NCBI RefSeq assembly: GCF_900168065.1
Contig: NZ_FUZZ01000008.1
Span: 1 to 64,000, forward strand
Source of the DNA: Chitinophaga ginsengisegetis
GTDB lineage: Bacteria; Bacteroidota; Bacteroidia; Chitinophagales; Chitinophagaceae
Direction of reading: 5' to 3'
Length of the DNA stretch: 64,000 nucleotides
This document shows, in pieces, positions 53,006 through 60,713 of this stretch (within the stretch, counting starts at the first letter, position 1; each line of letters starts with the position of its first letter). The position numbers were made by a program, and so were the translations under genes. The notes under the pieces are model-generated. The model worked only from the letters and a program-made list of their open reading frames with translations, was not told the origin of the DNA and did not search any database.

Positions 53006-53109
53006 AGGGTATATTTTATGCTGAGTAAATGAATATGCTGGCAAAGAATAATGCTACCGGCAAATTGAGTCAATCCCCATTTTTGATGATGGAATATAGG
53101 TGGGCTAAT

Positions 53110-53117
53110 CAAATATA
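53110..53117 (-). promoter_or_regulatory. candidate -7 element of the antiterminator operon
   Basis: Read leftward, TATATTTG matches TAnnTTTG. Transcription would start near 53104 and leave a leader of about 100 bases before the ATG at 53005. No good -33 TTG is seen at the standard distance, so the call is weak. Confidence 0.35.
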
Positions 53118-53216
53118 GCAGATGGATTAACTAACGGTACTTTTTTACTTATACTAAATCGCGCTTATTCAATAATGGTCTTTTAGGTGGCAACAATTTT
53201 TCGTAAATACGTGATT

Positions 53217-53645
53217 TTAACTGTACTTCTTCTTCAACAACTTGCTCTCAAGCGATTGCATGATCAGAAAACAGGTCAATACAAATACGGAAATAAACAA
53301 CATACCGGGTGAAGCAACGGAGGCCAATGGGATTGTATCCACACCTATCCATCCTATCATGCCTACAGCCAGCAATACCCCAATAACGGAGAGGGAAACT
53401 ACAATAACAAGTTCTTCCCTTCCAGCCTTCACTTTCTTACCGGAAGCGGCTAATGCGGCTGTGACATTCCGGGCAAAATCCGGTGGAGGATCAGCTTCAG
53501 GCAGTTTTTTCAATTCATCAAATAATAACTGGTACAGCTTTACATCCACACTGAATCGGGGATCATTGTAAAGCGCCTGTTCACCGGCCCTCTCCCCCTT
53601 TTCTTCCAGCATTCTCTGGATACTTTCATCGTTTGTATTGCTCAT
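53217..53645 (-). CDS. small membrane protein, putative anti-sigma factor
   Basis: 142 residues. The N-terminal part (about 1-75) is polar and helical (DVKLYQLLFDELKKLPEADPPPDFARNV), with two membrane helices at about 80-100 and 110-130 and a basic end. Starts by a 4-base overlap with the ECF sigma gene (ATGA type) and follows it, the usual arrangement for a membrane anti-sigma factor. A zinc-finger HxxxCxxC motif is not present, so the family is not assigned; the role is inferred from position. Confidence 0.75.
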   Translation of the reverse strand: MSNTNDESIQRMLEEKGERAGEQALYNDPRFSVDVKLYQLLFDELKKLPEADPPPDFARNVTAALAASGKKVKAGREELVIVVSLSVIGVLLAVGMIGWIGVDTIPLASVASPGMLFISVFVLTCFLIMQSLESKLLKKKYS

Positions 53646-54196
53646 ACTATATCCTTTTTTAAACTACCCGTTAATTTATCTTTCAACAGTTTCCTCGCTC
53701 TGAAAAGATAACTCTTTATCGTTCCCGATGGCATTCCTGTTATCTGCGTAATTTCTTCATAAGAAAATTCGTTCAGATGATATAATACGATCACTGTCCG
53801 ATACTGTTCCGGCATTTGATCTATTAACTGATTCAGATAGGCTGCTACATCTTTTCTATCTAAAAGTATTTCCGGGTTTTCGCTGGCGTGTTCAATGGTT
53901 TCTATTTCTGTGATTTTTTGTCTGTGTTCCCGTCGTTGTTTTCTATTATGGTTAACAGCGGTAACCCAGGCAATGCGGGCTATCCAGGTTGACAGTTTCG
54001 ACTGAAATTTAAAGCTACCCAGATGACGGTACACCTTGATGAATACTTCCTGGCAGACATCTTCCACTTCTTCCCTGTTTGTTACTATTTTACCTGCTAT
54101 AAAAAATACAAGCCGCTGATATTCCTTCACCAGTATCTCAAATGCGTGTAAATCGCCCTTTAAGATAACAGGAACCAGTTCTTTTTCATCAACCAT
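53642..54196 (-). CDS. ECF sigma factor (SigW/RpoE-like)
   Basis: 184 residues with region 2 (about 20-80, VKEYQRLVFFIAGKIVTNREEVEDVCQEVFIKVYRHLGSFKFQSKLSTWIARIAW) and region 4 (about 125-175, LPEQYRTVIVLYHLNEFSYEEITQITGMPSGTIKSYLFRARKLLKDKL). The RpoE/SigW-like type, different from the FecI-like factor at 39371. It follows the outer-membrane receptor gene by 50 bases and is coupled with the putative anti-sigma gene. Targets may include this block or envelope-stress genes. Confidence 0.93.
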   Translation of the reverse strand: MVDEKELVPVILKGDLHAFEILVKEYQRLVFFIAGKIVTNREEVEDVCQEVFIKVYRHLGSFKFQSKLSTWIARIAWVTAVNHNRKQRREHRQKITEIETIEHASENPEILLDRKDVAAYLNQLIDQMPEQYRTVIVLYHLNEFSYEEITQITGMPSGTIKSYLFRARKLLKDKLTGSLKKDIV

Positions 54197-54246
54197 AATT
54201 TCTCTGGAATTCAGCTTTGGTGGTTATGGGTATCATCATATGGATG

Positions 54247-56691
54247 TTATTGATTAAAGTCTTCATTGGATACATCATCATTCTTAATTCCACGCTTATT
54301 CTTCCTGATCGTTTCTCTGAGTTTTCCGAAATTATAATTTAAGTTAAAACTAATTGCTCTGAAATACAACCGTCTGGTAATATTTTGTTCAAAATCATTT
54401 CCAAAAGTGTTTCTGATATCGTTCCGGAATTTGCCGAAAGGGTTGATGAGCGCGGCTGACAGGGACAGTTTATCATTCAGCAGGGATTTTGTTAAGCCAA
54501 ATGAAGATGTAACAACGGAATTAGAAGTTCCCTGAAAGGTCACTTTCGGACTGATCACATTTACATTACCGCTTACGCGCCATCCCTTATCAAACTTGTA
54601 GCCTGCTGAGCCGGCAATAGTGTACATGAAACCCTGATTATCAATATTGGCTCCTTTGGAAACACTTTTTGTCCATATATAAACGAAATTATTATTCAGG
54701 GTTAAGCTCAATCGCTTCGTTGCTGGATAGCTGATATTCAGGCTTCCGCTTAATCCTTTACCGCTGCCGGCGTTTTCAAATCTTGTCCGCACTACATTTG
54801 TTTCGGGAATAAGAAATGATACAGGTATCGCCAGTTTATTAAAATAGGCATAGTCCACGCCTGTTACAATGACCACTTTACCTGAATAAGTGTAACCCAG
54901 CTGAACGCCGTTGAGCAACGCCGGGCTGAGCTCCGGATTACCGGTATGTTCCACATTAGGATTAGAACGGTCTATAAAAGGATTGAGCTGATTAACACCC
55001 GGGCGCTTTATCCGCTGCCTGAATCCCAGCGTCATCATACTTTTCTTGCTTAACTTTTTGCCAATGGAAATTGCAGGCATCACATTAAAGTAATTCTGCT
55101 TAACATTTGAGGCATTGGAAATAAAGTCTGCATCGATAGTAGTTTGTTCAATCCGCACCCCTCCTTTAAAGGACCAGCCATTAATTCCATACTCATATGT
55201 GTTGTAAGCGGCCAGTATATTCTGCCGGTTGCGGAGTACGTTACCGAGGCTGGTGTCCTGATTAAAATCACCTGTTAAATGGTCAAATATACTTGTTTGA
55301 AAATCTCCCTCGTTTTTTCTGAAAATAGCTTTCACCCCTGACTCAACAGCCACTTTACCTATCGTGAACACGTAATCCACCTGCGCTGTTTGCTCTGAGG
55401 CGCTTTGCCTGTTCGATTGTTTATAATCTGATAACGGGTAGTTAATGGTATCTAATACTGATACATCTGCATGCTGCCTCGAGTCATATGTAAAATAACG
55501 ATAAGAGAATGTCAGCAGGTCTTTTTTATTTCTTTTGAATCCAAGCTGATAATTCAGGGAAATATCTTTTCCGTCACCATGTGTTTCTCCCTTTCCGGCT
55601 ATATCGTAACCTTGCAGATAGCCATCACTTGCCGTCAGCACGGATTGTTGCTTATTATTATCCTTATCCTTGTTGCCATTGATATTCAGCTGCACCGATA
55701 CCAGGTTGAGACTGTCTGCTTCATAACTGATTTCCGCTCCAATATAACCATTGCTGCTATTGGATTTCTGTGTTCCGTTCTGAAGCAGATGGTCTTTTTT
55801 GGTGCCGGTCGCCGATCTGTTTATCGTAGTTTTCGTTTCCGGTGAATTATAGATGCTCGCAGCGCCGGAAGCTGATAAGCCCCATTTCCCACTTTTCAGG
55901 GAAAGGGAGCCGCCCATTCCGGGGCCGCCCACCGGGGCGCGCCCGTTGAGGTTGATGGTGCCTTTATATCCATCCGCCGGGCGTTTGTTGGTGATGATAT
56001 TAATGATTCCGGCAAAGCCTTCACCGTCATATTTTGAGGAAGGTGTTGTAATCACTTCAATCCTTTGAATAGTGGAGGCTGGCATGGATCGCAGAATGGC
56101 TTTCGGATTTCTTTCAGCCATACTGGAAGGTTTACCATTGATCAGAATTTTGTACCCTGCGTCTCCGTTCAGCAAAATATTATCATCAGCATCCAGCGAA
56201 ATATGCGGTACTTTCCGCATCATCTCCAGCACATTACTACCCTTACTGTCCGGATCGGCCTGCAAGTCGTAAGAAATACCGTCAATTTGCTGGGTAATGA
56301 TGGGTTTCTCCCCTGTCACCTTTACTTCTTTCAGGGTACTTGATGCTCTTACAATACTTATTTTACCGAGCCCGGCATGTCCGTTTGCCGCAGCGAGGTT
56401 TACCTGGAGCGTTTGCTTACGGAAACCCATAGCCATTACCGTTAATGAATAACTGACCGGTTTCAAATCAGAAAATATAAAAGAACCGTCTTCCTTTGTC
56501 ACTGCGGCCTTAATAATACCGGTATCATTTTTTAATCCGATGGTGATATAAGCAAGAGGTGATCCTGTAGCAGAATCAACCACAATACCAGTGATAGTTG
56601 AATCATTCAGGGGAGCCTGACCAAATACGGGTAGCACAAACAAGCAACATACAGTAAAGAACAAACAGGTTTTCCGGGTTAATTTATTCAT
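54247..56691 (-). CDS. TonB-dependent-receptor-like outer-membrane protein (OMP_b-brl_3 type)
   Basis: 814 residues from the ATG at 56691, chosen over upstream ATGs because it gives a clean signal peptide (1-24, ending VFGQ). It is followed by a carboxypeptidase-regulatory-like domain (about 30-110: ITGIVVDSATGSPLAYITIGL), the plug (about 125-235: VLEMMRKVPHISLDADDNILLNG), and a beta-barrel of the outer-membrane-protein beta-barrel family 3 to the C-terminus. Such CarboxypepD-plug-barrel proteins are common in Bacteroidota and often regulated by an adjacent ECF sigma factor, as here. No N-terminal TonB box is obvious. The ligand is unknown. Confidence 0.88.
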   Translation of the reverse strand: MNKLTRKTCLFFTVCCLFVLPVFGQAPLNDSTITGIVVDSATGSPLAYITIGLKNDTGIIKAAVTKEDGSFIFSDLKPVSYSLTVMAMGFRKQTLQVNLAAANGHAGLGKISIVRASSTLKEVKVTGEKPIITQQIDGISYDLQADPDSKGSNVLEMMRKVPHISLDADDNILLNGDAGYKILINGKPSSMAERNPKAILRSMPASTIQRIEVITTPSSKYDGEGFAGIINIITNKRPADGYKGTINLNGRAPVGGPGMGGSLSLKSGKWGLSASGAASIYNSPETKTTINRSATGTKKDHLLQNGTQKSNSSNGYIGAEISYEADSLNLVSVQLNINGNKDKDNNKQQSVLTASDGYLQGYDIAGKGETHGDGKDISLNYQLGFKRNKKDLLTFSYRYFTYDSRQHADVSVLDTINYPLSDYKQSNRQSASEQTAQVDYVFTIGKVAVESGVKAIFRKNEGDFQTSIFDHLTGDFNQDTSLGNVLRNRQNILAAYNTYEYGINGWSFKGGVRIEQTTIDADFISNASNVKQNYFNVMPAISIGKKLSKKSMMTLGFRQRIKRPGVNQLNPFIDRSNPNVEHTGNPELSPALLNGVQLGYTYSGKVVIVTGVDYAYFNKLAIPVSFLIPETNVVRTRFENAGSGKGLSGSLNISYPATKRLSLTLNNNFVYIWTKSVSKGANIDNQGFMYTIAGSAGYKFDKGWRVSGNVNVISPKVTFQGTSNSVVTSSFGLTKSLLNDKLSLSAALINPFGKFRNDIRNTFGNDFEQNITRRLYFRAISFNLNYNFGKLRETIRKNKRGIKNDDVSNEDFNQ

Positions 56692-56722
56692 GGCTTTGAG
56701 TTTAGAACTGATGATGAACAAA

Positions 56723-57058
56723 TTAACTGTCCTTTTGTACGATAAGATAATAAAGCCCAAAACCCAATGCAATGAAAATAGCCTCGATACCATAGGGTAC
56801 CGGGGATTCGGCATCAGCAAAAGAAAGGAACCCGATCACCACCAGGCCCAGCCCTCCAAAAAAAAGTACCAGCGCCCATTTAAGTGCTTCCCGGCGGGAG
56901 GCAGACAGCTGCCTGAGGAACTCTACTGCGGCGGCATCTGTTATACCTGAATCTATAATATGTTTTTTCAACTTATAGTTGAAATAAGCCACTATCACCA
57001 CCGCTATTGTTATAAAAAGCGCTACCGGTAAAAGAAATACCAAAGTTTTAGGATGCAT
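56723..57058 (-). CDS. small membrane protein (DUF6249-like)
   Basis: 111 residues with three membrane segments (about 4-24, 62-80 and 86-106) around a polar helical stretch (ITDAAAVEFLRQLSASRREALKW). Resembles DUF6249-type small proteins often found with ECF sigma genes in Bacteroidota. It lies 31 bases upstream of the receptor gene, so it is probably the first gene of the block running to 53217. Function unknown. Confidence 0.7.
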   Translation of the reverse strand: MHPKTLVFLLPVALFITIAVVIVAYFNYKLKKHIIDSGITDAAAVEFLRQLSASRREALKWALVLFFGGLGLVVIGFLSFADAESPVPYGIEAIFIALGFGLYYLIVQKDS

Positions 57059-57169
57059 GTCAGTTCGTTTAATAAGATGATCTTCCCCCAGTAGACACCA
57101 ATAAAACCTAAAAAGTTGCAGCGTTCAAAAATTTCTTTTTTATGGCTTAAAATACAGGGCATGTTTCGG

Positions 57170-57961
57170 TCAGATTTCCTGTTTACCGGCTCCTGTAAAC
57201 GGATTCTCAGCCAATGCTTCCCTGATAAGGGCCCGGGCAAAAGATGCCGTGGAATCAACTATAATCATCTCATCTACCGTACTTTCTGTAAATACCAGGG
57301 ATAAGTCAGTACACCCCAGGATAATGGCATCCACCTGTTGCTGTTTGAAATAACTGAGTGCCTGCCCGCTCCATTGCTTTACCTGGTTTGTTATATTACC
57401 GGGACAAGCTTTGATACCATCGCGGGGATCATATATCATTCTGTGGATAATATCATTCTGAAAGCGTGCATCCGGTATCACCACTTCAAACCCCATTGTT
57501 TCCAGGACGGTTTTATAAATACCGGATCTGTAAGTACCGTTGGTGGTCATAAGCCCGATACGCCGTACGCCCAACAGGTTATCCTTAATATGCCGGCAGG
57601 TTTCAAAAGGCATATTAAGCAAGGCAATACTACTGCCGGGGTGTTGTATCCTGCCGGAAATTACATCAAATATGGCGGGCGAATACACCGTATTGCAAGC
57701 CAGACCCACCACCTCCGCACCGGCCGCTTCCAGTTTCCGGATCATCTTAACAATACTGTATGCAGGGTTTACTGAGATATATCCGTCCAGGTATTGAGTC
57801 CTGTCGCCGATAGCATCAGGAAATGACATCAATATAACCGGCAAATGTTCCTGGTCAAGCGTTGCGGGTGTCATCAGCAAAATGCTCTTAAAAAGGGCAA
57901 GCCCCGCCTCAGGCCCCATTCCGCCTACTATACCAATTACCTTGTTTCGTCCGGGCTTCAT
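57170..57961 (-). CDS. Asp/Glu/hydantoin-racemase-family amino-acid racemase
   Basis: 263 residues. The two catalytic cysteines are in place: C89 in GLACNTVYSP and C217 in ILGCTDLSL, with the opening GIVGGMGPEAGLALF. Family members racemise aspartate, glutamate or other amino acids without cofactor. It lies 17 bases behind the GT9 gene, in the biosynthetic run, so it could supply a D-amino acid to the synthetase, for example D-Asp. That is inference; a general RacX-like role in cell-wall D-amino acids is the alternative. Confidence 0.9.
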   Translation of the reverse strand: MKPGRNKVIGIVGGMGPEAGLALFKSILLMTPATLDQEHLPVILMSFPDAIGDRTQYLDGYISVNPAYSIVKMIRKLEAAGAEVVGLACNTVYSPAIFDVISGRIQHPGSSIALLNMPFETCRHIKDNLLGVRRIGLMTTNGTYRSGIYKTVLETMGFEVVIPDARFQNDIIHRMIYDPRDGIKACPGNITNQVKQWSGQALSYFKQQQVDAIILGCTDLSLVFTESTVDEMIIVDSTASFARALIREALAENPFTGAGKQEI

Positions 57962-57978
57962 ATCTGTTGCAATAAATA

Positions 57979-58932
57979 TTATGAAATTAATTTCCCGATC
58001 AGTTCCCCAGCCGGTGCTTCCTGCGGGAAACCGGCACTGCTGGCACTTACCTGCCTGATCAGGGCTTCCTTTACCTCTTCCACTTCAATTAGCTTCATAC
58101 AATCATTACCAAGCGGGCATGACCGGCCCCACAAATAGTGAAAGCAGGGAGAACAAGCCACGCCTTTATAAATATTAATATTGTTTTCATGTCCCCAGTG
58201 TAAAGGACTGGTATCGCCAAACAATACCACACCGGGTAGGTTGAAAGCATTGGTTGCATGCGCAAAGCTTGATTCCACCCCTACAAATGAAGTCGCATAT
58301 TTAAGCTGGCAAAGTGTTTCACGAAGCGATAATTTATCTCTCCAGTCAATGGCTCCTTCCACGGTTGGTTCATTTGGCATCCCAATCTGGATAAACGTCA
58401 ACTCCGGTAACTCTTTTACCAGGCGGTTCCATTTTTTAATATCCCATAAATGATTAACGGAGCATTTGGAATAGGTATGAATAAAAACAACGTTTTTAAA
58501 AAGCCTGATCCGCTCCCGGGCCTGCTGTTCCTCCGTTGCTGTGAAAAACAGCTGTATCTTACGATCTCCATTCAGTTTCACATCGAAAACATCAGCTGCT
58601 ACTTCTTTATAATTCTTTTCGTATATCCATGTAGCCGGAACATGGTTCAGATACATGTGATAATACTTTCTGTCTTTGATCCACTTTTTCTTTTTAAAAA
58701 GATATACAAACAAGTGACGGGGATACCTCCACATGGATGTAACATGCAATTCCCTTAATGAATCAATATGAGGATTGTTCAGTAACACCTGCTTATGTCC
58801 GGGATGAAAGTGCTGGTAGTACACAATGATCCTTGAGCGGGGATTTTCCTCTTTAAGGGCTTTCAAAGCGGGGGTACAGAGCATCAGATCACCAATGCCT
58901 CCCCAGGTAACTACAATAATTTCTTCACGCAT
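57979..58932 (-). CDS. GT9-family glycosyltransferase (heptosyltransferase-like)
   Basis: 317 residues, GT-B fold: opening EIIVVTWGGIGDLMLCTPALKAL, donor-site segment VGVESSFAHATNAFNLPGVVLFGDTSPLHWGH (about 237-268) and a Cys-rich tail CSPCFHYLWGRSCPLGNDC typical of GT9 members. These enzymes transfer ADP-heptose or related sugars to LPS core or to small-molecule acceptors (as in hygromycin-type or other antibiotic loci). The start overlaps the small 58925-59125 gene by 8 bases. In this context product glycosylation is likely. Confidence 0.9.
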   Translation of the reverse strand: MREEIIVVTWGGIGDLMLCTPALKALKEENPRSRIIVYYQHFHPGHKQVLLNNPHIDSLRELHVTSMWRYPRHLFVYLFKKKKWIKDRKYYHMYLNHVPATWIYEKNYKEVAADVFDVKLNGDRKIQLFFTATEEQQARERIRLFKNVVFIHTYSKCSVNHLWDIKKWNRLVKELPELTFIQIGMPNEPTVEGAIDWRDKLSLRETLCQLKYATSFVGVESSFAHATNAFNLPGVVLFGDTSPLHWGHENNINIYKGVACSPCFHYLWGRSCPLGNDCMKLIEVEEVKEALIRQVSASSAGFPQEAPAGELIGKLIS

Positions 58933-59125
58933 TTAAAATCCAGTTCAATTGTTCTAAAGCTGCTGTACATATCTTTTTATTCTGGTCCAGTACCCGTGAC
59001 CGGAACTGGCATCTGTCGAGAAATGGCCGGGAGAGTTCCTTCTCTATCTCGTGATTAATGAGTGCCAAACGGGTTTTCACTTCATCGGCCCTCGCTGTGA
59101 TTTCTTCATATGTCCTGGTCTTCAT
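58925..59125 (-). CDS. 66-residue helical protein, unknown
   Basis: From the ATG at 59125; a longer frame reading back into the hydrolase gene is less likely. MKTRTYEEITARADEVKTR and HEIEKELSRPFLDRCQFRSR are amphipathic helices, so a small helical protein is expected. The 3' end overlaps the GT9 start by 8 bases. A carrier or chaperone (for example MbtH) would show motifs that are absent here; no family is recognised. Confidence 0.6.
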   Translation of the reverse strand: MKTRTYEEITARADEVKTRLALINHEIEKELSRPFLDRCQFRSRVLDQNKKICTAALEQLNWILNA

Positions 59126-59147
59126 AGAAAATAAAATTACCGGTGGA

Positions 59148-60677
59148 TTAATCATTTGAAGCGGCTCCGCTGCTGCTGCCGGAATAAACGGCCTGCTTCT
59201 GAAGCTCCTTCTCACATTTTCTCAAATTAAAATCCAATGTAAATTCTTCTGAATGGAGGGCTTTTGCTTTGATAAAATCCTGGTAGGCCGCATTAAAATC
59301 TTTCTGTTTCATATCCAGTGTGCCAAGCAGGTAGAAAGCCCTGGATGCATCCGGGTACAGGATGGTATTTTCCGTTAGTAACTTCCGGGCTACGGCAGTA
59401 TCTATTCCGATAAAAATATGTCCCAGCTCATTCAACGTATTTACACCCAGCTTTTGTTCGCTCTTTAATCTTCCGGCATCTGCTATCATTGCATCTCCTC
59501 CTGCCTGTTTGTACTTTTTCAACAATGTAATCGCATTACTGGGATACTGTTCATAGTATTGTTTGGCAAACTCCGATTTGATATCCAACCGGACAGACAT
59601 ATCCACGAGTCGCTGGGAAATAAGCTTACCCCGATCAGAGTTGGTCATAAATATTATGCCCCGTTTATGAACAACAGAATAGAAAAGCTGACATTTATAA
59701 CCGGGATTGCTGCCTCCGTGTGCGATGATGGTATCTTTTGGCGTATAAATAACTTCATACCCTCCTCCGAAGTAATGGTTGGGAGGAAAATAATCATCCA
59801 GGCTGGTCGTTTTGTGCAGGATATCGTTTATGCGATCCCGTGATAAATATTTACCATTGAACATGCCTATCAGCAAATGGGCGTAGTCCAGGGCAGTAGT
59901 GTTAACCCCGCCAGCCGGAAAAACCGACTTATTTTTCCATTTTGGAATTTTTCTCTCCAGCACATCATGTCCATTTGAATAATTACCCGGAACCGTATCT
60001 TTAAAACTGGTAAAAGTTCTTTCCAGCCCCAACCGGGATAAAACCATCCTTTTTTCAATATCCTGGTAAGGCTCTTTAAGTATGGTTTCAATTACCCGGG
60101 CCAGGTAATGAAACCCTTCTCCTGAATAAACAAATTTCTCACCCGGGTTGGAAACAATATCGAGGGTATCGGGGTTAAAATCGGATTTCCAGTTCTCAAT
60201 GCCGGAGCAATGACCCAGAATCATCCGGGGAGTTATCAGTCGATACCGCGGATCATGTTTAAGCCGATCGTATTCCAGGTACTGATACATGGGCTTATCC
60301 AGGTCAAGCTTATGCTGATCCACCAACTGGTATACCATGAACAGCATGAAATTTTTCGACAGTGAACAAGCCTCAAAAAGCGTTTCATCATTTACGGCTT
60401 CAGGTTGCCCCGACTGCTTGTAACCATAGGTATGGTAAAAAGCAACTTTATTATTCTCTATAACGGCCAGGGATATACCGGGAATCCCCACCTCTTCCAT
60501 CATACGGTTTACTTCAGCATTAAATGCATGGATATTCACCTTTCTGCCGCCGGTTTTAAAGTACTCCGGTGATTGACCCAGACTATACTGAAAACAAGCA
60601 GTGAGCAATAACATTGATACCACCGTTGCATTCAAAAACTTCCGGGCATATGCTGCTGAAAAATCAAATATTCTCAT
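59148..60677 (-). CDS. S12 serine hydrolase with C-terminal TPR-like part
   Basis: 509 residues. A signal/anchor helix (about 15-34) is followed by a class C beta-lactamase/D-peptidase domain: nucleophile S105 in SLSK (105-108), second motif YSG (184-186), third motif HGGSNPGY. The last 100 residues are helical with a TPR-like repeat (SRAFYLLGTLDMKQKDFNAAYQDFIKA). Located between the peptidase/exporter fusion and the GT9 gene, so it may finish precursor cleavage outside the cytoplasm or give self-protection. Its motifs are close to those of the N-terminal half of the fusion (SCSK, HGGLNPNY), a sign of common origin. Confidence 0.88.
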   Translation of the reverse strand: MRIFDFSAAYARKFLNATVVSMLLLTACFQYSLGQSPEYFKTGGRKVNIHAFNAEVNRMMEEVGIPGISLAVIENNKVAFYHTYGYKQSGQPEAVNDETLFEACSLSKNFMLFMVYQLVDQHKLDLDKPMYQYLEYDRLKHDPRYRLITPRMILGHCSGIENWKSDFNPDTLDIVSNPGEKFVYSGEGFHYLARVIETILKEPYQDIEKRMVLSRLGLERTFTSFKDTVPGNYSNGHDVLERKIPKWKNKSVFPAGGVNTTALDYAHLLIGMFNGKYLSRDRINDILHKTTSLDDYFPPNHYFGGGYEVIYTPKDTIIAHGGSNPGYKCQLFYSVVHKRGIIFMTNSDRGKLISQRLVDMSVRLDIKSEFAKQYYEQYPSNAITLLKKYKQAGGDAMIADAGRLKSEQKLGVNTLNELGHIFIGIDTAVARKLLTENTILYPDASRAFYLLGTLDMKQKDFNAAYQDFIKAKALHSEEFTLDFNLRKCEKELQKQAVYSGSSSGAASND

Positions 60678-60713
60678 AAAAAATTAATAAGATGAATGAT
60701 TGCCTGGGGCCTT

